From the NCBI GenBank assembly GCA_021234155.1, contig JAJEKV010000110.1:436187-500186 (forward strand): a stretch of 64,000 nucleotides of DNA, in the 5' to 3' direction. Origin of the DNA: Isoetes taiwanensis. Its lineage: Eukaryota > Streptophyta > Lycopodiopsida > Isoetales > Isoetaceae. Below are positions 47,912-57,912 of this stretch, piece by piece. The notes beneath the pieces are model-generated. The model was not told where the DNA came from, made no database searches, and worked only from the letters and a program-made list of their open reading frames with translations. The stretch's first letter is position 1, and every line of letters begins with the position of its first letter. The translations under genes and the position numbers were made by a program.

Positions 47912-49405
47912 TGTGACGCCCATGTAAGTATACGGTATACGTATACCACACCTGACACGTCACCAAGGTATTGGGAACATTGAGGATTAACATAAGAGGG
48001 ATTATTGGCATTAAACTAACCTAAGTACACTAACTAATGGTATTAGTTAGCCAAGTAGAGCTAGAATGTGCCACTTGGCCTCACTCGATTGGCCAAGGGC
48101 AGTTGCCATCTTTGAGTGGCAAAATGAGCTTCCCATCCTAGTTTTGCCCAAATTCGAGTTTGGGAAGAGCAGAGGAAGGAGGGAGCTGTTACAACCTAAT
48201 ACCTGACCAGTTCTATGGATGTTCTTCGAGACAATGGGTCCAGCCAGGACACAGGTCAGTCTTTAGGTAGTTGTATGCTATTCTAACCCTTGTTTGAGGT
48301 AGATGGTGGTTAGATTCTATGTTATGATCTATTTATGATGATTATGGACGTTGCATCTGATTCTGTTCTCTCTTTCTATTCCTCTTGTGATGTATGTGTT
48401 TAAGGGGGATAGAGACCTGAAAGCTATTTAGATTTAGTGATGTTCCTAGCTAGAACATCTTAAATCCCAGTAAATGCGGCCTGTGCACAAGAGCCCACCT
48501 GGCTGGGGATCCTATGATGTGATTCAGCACCAGATAACGAGTATGATGGTGAATCGGGGGTGAGGTCTTGCCTAGCGCAGCTACAGGACTCCTACAGTGT
48601 GCTAGGCTTATAGCTGGTCACGGAGAGGGCCGGGTATGGGTCTGACACTTCCTGGGTCGCAGGTGTCGAGCCAATATTCTTGGGCGCCCTGGGCTCGAAT
48701 GGGAAGGTGAGCCGGCCTTTAGATTTAGGGGAGTAAGTCGGGTACGAACGCGGGGGTCACTGAGGGGGCACGCATTCTCTAGCACACCCAGGGATCCATC
48801 ATGCTCGGGGAGGGGATGCCTCTCCGACCTGCCTCATCAGACCGGGGAGATGTAATCCGGAGTGGTTCCATAGGGTGATTCCATGGAATTGCATCTCCGG
48901 AAGGCTACAATCACGCCATAGCATGTTCCAACCTATCTGCAAAGTGTGCACAGGAGGGGCAGATGGAGTAGACTACCCTAGCCATTGTTCTATGCCAGCC
49001 AACACCATTGTTATGATTTTATCTGTTGTTATCCGGAGGCCTTGGCCGTCAGTTGATTTCCATGATCTGAGACGGGGTAGAGTCCTTATTTATGGTGCAT
49101 TTCCTTTATTATGATTGATGTTCTAGATGTCATGGGACTGATGATGATGGGCCACCTATCGTGATGGCATATTATTTGTTTGTATTGTTGCCAGGTGCGA
49201 ACCCTGTATATATGCTTCCGCTATCTAGGATTCCCATCGAAGGCGTGGGACGAATGACACCTCCATGTCCTTCACCCGGACACATGTCACCACACGTGGT
49301 CAGGGTTAGACAGAGGGCCTTTCTATAGTGGTATTATCGCCATGGAAGAGGGGATTTCCCGTATGTATATGATGGGAGCATCGTATAGATTCGCGGAGCG
49401 TCACA
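47912..49405 (+). mobile_element. 5' LTR of element C
   Basis: 1494 bp, starting TGTGACGCCC and ending GCGTCACA. It is followed after one base by a primer-binding site. Closely similar to 61442 onward and, more distantly, to the inverted LTR at 30247-31749. Confidence 0.93.
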
Positions 49406-49406
49406 A

Positions 49407-49418
49407 TGGTATCAGAGC
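49407..49418 (+). promoter_or_regulatory. Primer-binding site (initiator Met tRNA)
   Basis: tggtatcagagc, complementary to the 3' end of plant initiator methionine tRNA, one base after the LTR. It fixes the left boundary of the internal region. Confidence 0.92.
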
Positions 49419-50047
49419 ATGATTTTGGTGGACCAGATCATTGCACTGGCCATGTTCTAACCCGATAGAATGTTAAGCAATTGGGGACTCTAACATAGAA
49501 AAAATTCCTTAGCACATTGTAGTTAGTCTATTTGAGGCCCAAATTTGTGCTAACAGTGTAGTTGTGGAAAAAAAATTGGAGGTACAAAGGTAGAACTGTA
49601 TTGAGTTTAGAAGGAAATGGTCCTTCTTTTCCAGAGGCTATAACTTTCTTCAGAAAGCTTGGATTGGAAAAATTCTTATTCCATCGCGTCGGGGACCCTT
49701 AAATTAGCTTAGATCACCTTTCGGCCGACTCAAAAAGGTCAACATAAGAGAGAGAACCCTAAACCGGCGCAATCTGAGGGTTTTATTTTTGAATTCTAGA
49801 CGCTTAAAATGCAGAGTCCGCAAGTTTTGACCAAAGTTTGACTTTTTTTTTTAAAAAAAAAAATTTAGGGTATGAAGCGAACTCACGGACGTTGTAAGTT
49901 AGGGTTTTTTTATTGTTCTTTATGTTAGCCATGCCATCGCGACCTCCACTCGCCATAGCCACCGGAGTAACCAGTTCTGCCATACCTAGCCCTGCCTACT
50001 ATCCTGACGGACTCTGCCTGCTTGTGAGCATTCCACCTTGACTCGAG
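49419..50047 (+). other. Leader of element C
   Basis: About 630 bp of untranslated leader. No ORF of note. A t/a-rich run lies at 49844-49864. Confidence 0.6.
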
Positions 50048-51305
50048 ATGGCCCGCACTAAGGGAACAAGGAGTTATTCCAGCTGTAATGTCTTCCAACT
50101 CTTCGCCGAGCTTGGGTGCAACATCAGTGACACAATCGACGGTCCTAGGAGGGTCGAGCTCCTCCTCGAACAGTTAGTGCTCAGATTTATCGAGGGCGAC
50201 CGGATACCGTACCCCATGTTTCACCTTACAAGAGATATTCTTGCTGAAATTAAATGCTGAAGGGGAGACCTACACCTTGGTGGAGCAGGAAGACCAGGTT
50301 CTGGCCCCGGTTCGGTATTACCGCTCGGGCATGGCCCAAGACGCTGCTGATGCCAAAGCTCGTCGGGAAGCAGAGAGGATTATGTCGATGGCACAGGAGG
50401 AGGATGCCCGGCAAGCCGCAAACGGAGATCCGGCTATCAGAGGACAGGAATATGTGTATCTGGAAAGAGGAAGAGCCATAAGTCGGGGAAACAATTTTAT
50501 GATACCCCCATACTACTATGATGAGGACACCCAGATCTTCATATAGGAAGATATCTCGCCATCTTTTCCACAAGAGGATCTGCAGGCTGTCGAGCTTGAT
50601 ATGGCAGCCCGACATGATCGGTATATTGCCGAGATCCACAGAAGGACAGTGGTACGCCTGCTACGGGAGCAGCATGCCGAACAACAAGCAGCTCGGCTAG
50701 CTGAGGAGCAGGCCAGGAAGGAGGCCGAGGACGCTGCCAGACATGCAGAGGAAGCCGTTAACCCTGTTGAGGAGCCTGCCAATCGTGTCGAAGAGCCTGC
50801 TAACCGTACCATTCAACAAAAGCGGAAGACCACTAACCCGACGTGCTTGGGGCCCCAATATAAGACTCGGCTCCAAGCGATTGGGTGGGGGGAGGGGGTA
50901 GCAAAGCAGAGGGGGGACACTCGTCGGGAGACTTTAGTCGAGCGGGCCCGGCATCCAGCCACAGGGGGCAAAACTCTTCCCCTTGTTCCCCCACCTCGTC
51001 AGAGGAAGGCCCACCGGTTTAAACCAGGGACAGTGGCCTTGTGGGAAATCCGCAAGTATCAGAAGACGACGGAGCTCCTCTTGCGGAAGCTACCTTTTCA
51101 GCGGCTTGTCCGGGAGATTGCGCAGCAATTCAAGACAGATCTCAGGTTCCAGACCCATGCCATTCTTGCCTTGCAGGAAGCTGCCAAGGATTACCTCATT
51201 GCTCTCTTTGGCGATGCCAACCTTTGCGCAATACACGCTAAGCGCATGACTATTATGCCAAAGGATTTGGCCTTAGCACGTAGGATTCGCGGGGATCGAA
51301 ACTAG
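50048..51305 (+). pseudogene. Retroelement histone ORF: H4-like fold, coiled coil, H3 core
   Basis: Starts MARTKGTRS, echoing the H3 tip. Residues about 13-70 (NVFQLFAELGCNISDTIDGP, RRVELLLEQLVLRFIEGD, FHLTRDILAEIK) align with the H4 fold, including IS at helix 2, R-x-V and V-x-R inside it, and D-I-L-x-x-I-K against H4 DVVYALK. A frameshift (about 50240-50262) and one in-frame TAG (50544-50546) follow. A helical Glu/Ala/Arg-rich region spans 50601-50760. PATGG (50955-50969), as in H3 before its core, precedes an 11-residue insertion. 51006-51305 is then a complete H3 core ([56 protein letters not shown]) stopping where H3 normally stops. Histones wrap DNA; the role in the element is unknown. 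Confidence 0.88.
51006..51305 (+). other. Histone H3 fold domain within the retroelement ORF
   Basis: All H3 core helices are present without gaps, from the alpha-N helix to alpha 3. By eye, about 21 of 99 residues differ from canonical plant H3 as I remember it. The H3-H3' four-helix bundle residues (Cys and His of NLCAIHAKR, Asp of MPKD) are kept. Changes include Arg to Trp in VALWEI and Glu to Gly in LFGDAN. The modifiable N-terminal tail (K4, K9, K27 region) is absent here. Confidence 0.95.
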
Positions 51306-51319
51306 ATTTTCCATTTTTG

Positions 51320-54085
51320 TATTATAACTGTATCATTTTGTATATCAGTTTTGTAATTAATACAATATGGCATCTTAACAGCTATGTGTATCACTGTTTG
51401 ATCTTTCATGCAAACAACACACACAAAGCTCGGGCTCTATCATGGGGGAAACTAATCAACATTCTATTCTGGGAATTAAGTGCTACCAAACCTCTCAAGC
51501 TATCAACTTGTTGGGAATGCCTTTATCTTTGGACACAAATATTAAGGGTCTCTGGTCCCCTATCCTTTCTCGGATCAAAAGGAAATTAAATAATTATGGT
51601 AACTGCTTGTCCCTTGCTGGCAGATCCATCATTGCAATTTGTGATTGCAAGCTCTCATATCTACTTCTCCTCTGCCTTGCTTGCTCCAAAAAATATCTAT
51701 CTTCAGCTTGAGAGAATAATTAGAAATTTCCTTTGGGGAAAGAATCAATTGGTCAGCTGGAATCACATTACAAGATCTAAGTCTCATGGTGGTGTAGGTT
51801 GCCAAAAATTGTTTCTTCAAGGAATTGCCCCAGCTGGCAAACATGTTTGGAGGGCAATTTTTCATAAAGATAACCCATCCTCTGTATTTATTAAATATTG
51901 GTTTCAGAAATGTGGAATTACAGGGCATCCCTCTAACAGTCATCAACTTCCCTCCTCTATTTTCTTTGGTATCAATCCTGCTAAGAACATCTCCCCTCTC
52001 ATGAGGAATTTGGTTATAGCCTGGAACAAGATCTCTAAATTTTTGGCTCACAATAAGCCTGATCTTTTTCAGATGAGCACATCCATATTTTGAAACCCTT
52101 TCTTATCTAAGGAAAATGATATTCCTCTTGCTATCAATCATCTCAAGATCTATAAGAAATGGTCTCATTGTGGAATTACTTCAATTGGGGATCTTAGAAT
52201 AGATGACAGGTGGACCTCATGGACTGCTCTCAAAAGGAAAATTTATGGAACTTCTTCTGATAGGGGGTGTAAATTCTTTGGTGGTGTACAACTTTCCGCG
52301 ACAGCACTTAGCACATAAAGCACTTAGCTAATACAAAATTTGATATTACGAAATAATTATATTAGTTGGTACCTCATTTTTCCTACTTTAATGTTTTAAA
52401 GACACGTTTATTATTTGTAATACTCAATTTTCAAACACAATATGCATGTCAAATTCATGTTGGATGTGAGATTTTTAGCAGTTAAAGCACTTGTCTGGAC
52501 AGTGCTTTTTGACCACCAGTAAAGAATTTACACCCTAGGAGCCTTTTCAAGCATCTAAAAGCAAAATTATTTTTCCTGAACCTGAGTACCATGAACTCTC
52601 ATATTGACTGGTCTTGCAAGGGGAAATATAACTATAAAGTCTCTATGATTTATAAATTGTTAGCTTACAACAATACTCCTTCAAAAGCTAAAGTTTACTG
52701 GAACCTAAATGATGAAGAAGTTTATAAAGTTCACAAGAACACCTGGCTATCTTACTGCCTTCCAAAAGTTTCTTACTTCATTTGATTGCTGGCCAACAAG
52801 AGCTTATCTAATCTAGAGAGCACTATAATCCTACTAGATGGAAATTTGGCCTTAATCCTATTTCTAACAACTGCCCTCTTGGTTGCAATAGCATTGAGTC
52901 TATGGTCCATATTTTTAACTGTCCTAAATTAGAACCTCTTTGGACATGGTGTCAAAATGTTTTATTCATCAATAAGCCAAATAACTTGATTGATCTCTTG
53001 ATGAATAATGACAAGTTTGTTAATACCTTATTCTTCACTGTTTTATGGAATATATGGAAGCACAAGAACAGATGCATCCATGGGGGACATGCTATATCTA
53101 TTTATTGGATTAAGATTAATATCATGCATGACTTGCAAACATCTGCAACTGCTCACAGGGTTCAAAATGAAGAGAAGAACTATGATAATAGATGGAACTC
53201 TATTGGTTCTTTTTGTGGTCAATATAAACTGTTTAATTTACAGTGTTCTCAGACACATACTTCATGTTGATGCTAGAGTACCTGGAGTTTTGTAACCGAG
53301 TCTTGGACACAAGCTTTGACTGTTTCGAGGCTGAGAGAAATTTAAATCACTTTGACACATAGGTCAATGCCTTTGCTGACTATGATTGGAAATCCAAAAT
53401 ACCAGACAGATTGTTCCCAAAGCTTCATGAAATCCAGTCAGGGAGATTCAATGGGCATATGAGTTCTGTAAGAGCACCTATCAGTTGAATATCCTATTTT
53501 GGTTTCTGGAGATAAACCACATGTAGATGACAGATAGCCAGTTCGAGTTTTACAGAGAATGTTATTATTATCACAGGCAAAGCAGATGCATATGGAAATC
53601 TCATGCTTATCATGGCCATCTCTTGTGTCAATGATCTTCTGGAGGCTTTGGATTGGGGAAGTAATATCAACCACATTTTACAGCCTGCATTCATTGACCA
53701 CTTTTCCTATCTTGACCATTAAAACCAACTCATATCATAATTTTCCTGATTCTCTCACATTTTGACTCAATTTTGTCTACACAGGTTTTTATTCAGTTTG
53801 ATCATCTTATCTGATCAGTTAAAGGACAATCGAAGTTCTACAACTACTTATGCTGATGCTTCTTTCTATACTACTTTTCAAAGCATATATATGCTAAAAC
53901 TATTAAAACTGGTTTTGCCTTTAATTCTGGCTTTAATAGTTATTAAGCTTAGTATCTTCTATAAATCCTATAGCAACAACATGTTGCTCACAATGTACTT
54001 TTTGATCTTTAATTAATGGAAAAAATATCTCATTCTCTCAAAAAATAAAAATAAAAATAAAATAAAAAATAAATAAATAATATTA
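51320..54085 (+). mobile_element. LINE (RT C-terminal part to tail) inserted between the histone ORFs
   Basis: 51442-52090 encodes the palm-to-thumb end of a LINE reverse transcriptase (INLLGMPLSLDTNIKGLWSP, RIKRKLNNYGNCLSLAGRS, LERIIRNFLWGKNQLVSWN). 52540-53270 encodes the C-terminal zinc-binding region (CPLGCNSIESMVHIFNCPKL, VLWNIWKHKNRCIHGG). An A-rich tail with AAAAT units ends at about 54085, so the element lies in plus orientation and is 5'-truncated. The left boundary is not exact and I found no clear target duplication. A MITE interrupts it at 52265-52535. Confidence 0.88.
52261..52539. mobile_element. 271-bp MITE inserted in the LINE
   Basis: Terminal inverted repeats gggtgtaaattctttggtgg (52265-52284) and ccagtaaagaatttacaccc (52516-52535), with a short gap near the inner end, are flanked by the duplicated tagg (52261-52264 and 52536-52539). 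Taking out the MITE and one tagg restores the LINE reading frame across the site. No coding sequence. The superfamily is undetermined. Confidence 0.85.
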
Positions 54086-54218
54086 ATGATAAAGTAACAG
54101 ACCTTATAGAATATTCCCTAATAAAAGCCCCATCCTTTAAAACGTGCCCCTACTTTTTAGGGTTTCATTGTTATTTAGCCTCCTCTATTTTTGCTCCTCC
54201 TCCTTCCAGCAAGCTGCC
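54086..54218 (+). other. Leader before the H2A-like ORF, possible splice acceptor
   Basis: Element C sequence right of the LINE tail. A pyrimidine-rich tract ending ctccttccag (54200-54209), ten bases before the ATG, looks like a 3' splice site, so the downstream histone ORF may be expressed from a spliced message. This is inference. Confidence 0.35.
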
Positions 54219-55601
54219 ATGGATTATGCCAAGCGCCAGCAGTGGTACCAAGATGGGAAACACTGGGATTATGACGTCCCATTTGAACTTTTCCACCCTT
54301 ATCTTGTACAACAGGTGGACATCATAACAAATATGGAGGCTCACCCGGATTATGCCGATTTCTTGGAGTTCTACACCTAAGAAATGGTGCCCCAATACTG
54401 ACCTTATGGCAATCCCCCATAGCTCTATCTTCACATGGACATACTCATGCAGATGCTTGGGGATGACCGCCATGCTGAAGATACTCTTCGAATCCAGCGC
54501 TGTGCCAAACATGCCCCCATTCTCCGATTCGGCCGTCAGCATACCTATTTTGAGGTCTGCTTTGCTTTGGCCATTCTTATGGACCAACATGCGGAAGCTG
54601 ACTCCACTCCATTGGAAAAGGGGAAGGTACCTATTCCTGACGACCCCGAAGAAGATGAGCGCATAAGTCATATCGACTTCGCCCATTGGAAGCAGCTCGC
54701 CACCGACCAGCCCGTGTCCCGAACTCAGGGCCACAAACTCGCTGAATTAGATGGACTTCCTACAGTCCTTCACAATAATCAAGAGTACCTACTGCTTGAT
54801 GATATTTTGTGGGCGTACCATGTAATCGCCGACTCCCGGGCTATGCGCAAAGACCTTGTTTTGTATGAGCTTGCAGAATATTGTCAGGATGATTTTATTG
54901 ACTTTTCACCTCCTGAATATCCTCCATAGATCCAGCAGTTGCTTAGGTTCCACCCCGAGGATCTAGATCCTGTTGAAACTTTGCTGCAGCTGAGGCATCT
55001 GATGCTCCAAGATCCTCCTTCTTTCCCGTCTGAAGACGCTTTTGCCACTATAATGGGGCCACACGTCCCTAACATTAATGATGTGGCCATACCGATGGAA
55101 GAGGACGAAGAGGGGGAAGATCTTTACGACAACAAGGAGCATCTCAAAGAGGAGAATAAAGAGGCCTATGAGGAGCAGATAACCGTGAACCTTGAGGCAG
55201 AAGTGGCGACCTCCACAGATCCAGAGATAGCAGCCTTGAAGAACCATCTCACAAGGTTCTTCCTCTCAGCTTTTCGCCAAGTTCAGCTCTTATTCTTTGT
55301 TAGAGCACTCGCTCCAGAGGCCGAGGCATATTTTTGGGCACTAAAGGCCTTGTCCGCTATGGCCGGACATAGAAAGCTTCCTTCCAACCTTCATGCTGTG
55401 GTGATTATAAATCGCGATTTAGCACTTGCTGCTTTAGGCCAGGACATCGCCACCTGGATGAGCATGAAGATGCTAGTAGCCGCACCATTGGCTACAGCCT
55501 TCCCTGCCGCCATTGCCTCAGCATCCGCCCTCATGATCAGCCCCGGTGTTGCTTTGCTCCGCCAACGACAACCACCAGAACCTCCTACAGATATGGACTA
55601 G
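54219..55601 (+). pseudogene. Retroelement ORF with C-terminal H2A-like fold
   Basis: One frame of 461 codons from ATG 54219, broken by four stops (54378, two more before 54423, and 54927). The N-terminal two thirds are unrecognised but have a counterpart in element D (NNQEYLLLDDIL). A very acidic linker (EEDEEGEDLYDNKEHLKEEN, about 55100-55160) precedes a domain at about 55236-55464 resembling H2A. FVRALAP aligns with H2A RVGAGAP. AMAG matches the end of helix 2. IINRDLALA-x-x-x-x-D aligns with H2A IIPRHLQLA-x-x-x-D. A hydrophobic alanine-rich tail follows. Acidic stretches next to histone folds are common in histone chaperones. Cellular role unknown; H2A identity is inferred by eye. Confidence 0.6.
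55236..55464 (+). other. H2A-like histone-fold domain
   Basis: Spacing of the V-x-A-x-A-P loop-1 motif, the helix-2 end (AG) and the II-x-R-x-L-x-L-A helix-3 motif all follow H2A, with a few residues' difference in length between helices 2 and 3. Divergence is much greater than in the H3 domain. Confidence 0.55.
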
Positions 55602-55755
55602 GATGCAGGACCTAGTTCCTGAGTATCATTTTTTTGGGGTCTTATTGTTTGGCCTTTGGCTATCCTTGTATGTATTACTCATATAGGCAATTTTGTGCCG
55701 ATTAATTAATAAAAACTATAGTTTCCTTGTATTGATTGTCCTTTTTCCCTGCTAA

Positions 55756-56151
55756 TCATTTATACGTAGCACCTTGAATTATCAATTAAGTATTGCTACA
55801 CCACCTGTTAGAGGGATAGCCTTGCCACAACACTCCGCCAACGTGTGGGAAATTGTCATGCTCCTTCAGGACAAGGTCGTCCGCAACTTACAATGCAAGA
55901 TGCAGAGGGGTTGGGACTATTCGGAGACCATTAGTGTGGATGCTTTCCACGATATTGACGATAATCTCTGGCAACTTTACGGAGCGATGAATGACTTATT
56001 TAATCTTTTAATTATAAATCCAATCCTAATGTATCAGGACATCATCATCGAAGCGTGGCATAAATATAACTTAGTAAACTCAGTGAGGGAGGACTTTATT
56101 GATTATATACTGTATCCCTTTGGGGAACCAATGTATAATCGTCAAGTATAA
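55756..56151 (+). pseudogene. Short ORF with H2B-like fold
   Basis: Open from 55756 to the stop at 56149-56151, about 131 codons. The first ATG (55858) lies inside the fold, so the ORF probably starts by splicing (a candidate acceptor cgtag lies near 55769) or from a fusion. ANVWEIVMLLQDKVV could be helix 1. ISVDAFHDIDDNLWQLYGAM parallels H2B ISSKAMGIMNSF. NPILMYQDIIIEAW parallels PTITSREIQTAV. LVNSVREDFIDYILYPF has the pattern of the H2B-specific C-terminal helix. Similarity is weak. An H4-type fold or an unrelated helical protein are alternatives. Its place right after the H2A-like ORF supports the reading. Confidence 0.42.
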
Positions 56152-56299
56152 CCATTTTCTATAGGATATAATTTCAATTCGGTTCATCCTTTGGGACTTC
56201 TTTTGAATGTAAATTTTCATCCTCTTTAATGATAAATCTTTTCTTTTACATTACGAGCAATGTGTGCATGTTGTGCTCATTTTCTTTTTATTGATATTT

Positions 56300-57440
56300 T
56301 AGATGGTGCACGTCCCCTTCCGTGTGTGATGCCCATGGAACCAGGCCGCCTTATGCCTGAGCAAGAACTGCTTATCATTAAGCGACACATGGCGTAACTT
56401 CAACAATACGTCCTCCAAAGGCCTATAGGCCCTGTCATGGCAGAAGAGGGGCCAGAAGTGCCGGTCACCGAGGTGGCCCCACCCACACCAACACGATCTA
56501 AACGTCGCCGCCATTCTTCTTCTTCGAACAGTAGTTCTGACTCATCAGATTCTGATGATTCTTCTGATTCCGCCAGTACTAGCATCTAGAAAAATCGCAG
56601 ACTTGCTCGGTTCTCCGGCATTAACCGTTCTGGTGTAGATGTAGAGTCCTGGCTCGATGAGATGCCCAAATTCGGTAAATCTTATGGTATGACAGACAAA
56701 GATATTGGTAAGGTTGCCACCACCAACCTCACTAAGTCCGCAAGAATCTAGTGGAAGGGGTATGCACGTTCGCATGTGCTTAATAGGGGGCATTGCAAGT
56801 TCAAAACCTTTGCCAAGGCCTTCAAGACCCATTATGTTCCTCGGCACATCGCTGCAAACAGATACAGACATTTTATCGTTTGGAGTAGTGCGGCATGAGT
56901 ACAGGCCTATACCAATGAATTCATACGCCTCAGACTTTATGTCCCAGGGAGTCGAAGGTTACGTCGAGGGGTTATCACCCACATTAAGGAAGACGGTCCG
57001 TGCCATTGATCCCAAGACAGTAGCAGAGGCTGAAGCAAAAGCCCTGAGTTTGGAGGAAGACACACCAAAAGCACCTTACCAACAACCTCCAACTGCAACC
57101 CAGATCAAGCCATATATTCCTTATAAGGCCCGTTCTCCTAGTCCAGGATCCCCTCAACAACCTCCTTATCAAAAATCAAAAAAGAAAGTCACCTTCAATG
57201 TTCCTGATAAGTTGGGTGCCCCGGATGCTGCAGTGCAGCAGCTCCTCCAGTCTCTGCCACAAAATGCTCGGGATCAGCTCCGACGTGACAAGGCCTGTTT
57301 CCGTTGCTTCCGTCCAGGTCACCGCATGCAGGAATGTCCCTATATCAATCAGACAACACAGGCAGCCCTGACTGAAGTTGATTGGGACAAGCTGACACCT
57401 TTTTGTGATCTCCCACCTTTGGCGGACGAGGAGCCGACTG
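56300..57440 (+). pseudogene. Gag of element C (capsid and zinc knuckle)
   Basis: The N-terminus (MPEQELLIIKRHMA) has a stop, then a Ser/Asp-rich patch (SSSSNSSSDSSDSDDSSDS). The retrotransposon gag core spans 56595-56990 (RFSGINRSGVDVESWLDEMP, WKGYARSHVLNRG, FAKAFKTHYVPR, YTNEFIRLRLYVP), with stops and at least two frameshifts. A proline-rich linker leads to the zinc knuckle CFRCFRPGHRMQEC (CX2CX4HX4C, about 57297-57338). Gag forms the virus-like particle and binds element RNA. A strong splice-acceptor-like tract (gatattttag) precedes it at about 56294-56303. Confidence 0.9.
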
Positions 57441-57499
57441 ACTATATACAAAGTGAGTCCCACATTTTTGCTGCTATTGAGACCAGTCAGGCCGAGTCT

Positions 57500-57909
57500 C
57501 AACCTAGTGTCATCTCTACAGTGGGCCAAATTGATAGCAAACCCTTCATTATCCTTATGGACACGGGTAGTACGCATAATTTTGCATCCCCTAGGTTGGC
57601 GAAACTCTGCAGTTAACCTCTTTGAAATCTAAGACCAGACCAGTCACATTGGCTAGTGGAGCTGTTCACCACACCCAAGGCCGTCGTGTTACCCTGAGCA
57701 TCCAGTTACCAGGCGCACCTGTCACTTTGGGAGCTGAGCTCATGAATCTTGGGAAATATGACTTGATTGTGGGAATGGAATTTCTCGCAGCAGCAAAAGC
57801 AAATATAGATTGTGAGAAGCGTGTTGTCACCTTCAATGCAGCGAATGGGGCCCGCATCATGATCACAGGTAATGCAGCACATCCTATTATGCAGTGCATC
57901 TCCTTTTGA
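57500..57909 (+). pseudogene. Protease of element C
   Basis: IILMDTGSTHNFASPRLAKL (about 57550-57610) has the canonical DTGS catalytic site of retropepsins. After a frameshift at about 57612 the fold continues with VTLASGAVHHTQGRRV and YDLIVGMEFLAAAKANIDCE. The frame meets a stop at 57907-57909 before the RT. Confidence 0.92.
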
Positions 57910-57912
57910 CAA

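Noticed and set aside
50048-51305. Host histone H3 gene standing alone
   Set aside because: The core is in frame with a long non-histone N-terminal part and lies inside the LTR-bounded element; no tail or separate promoter is present.
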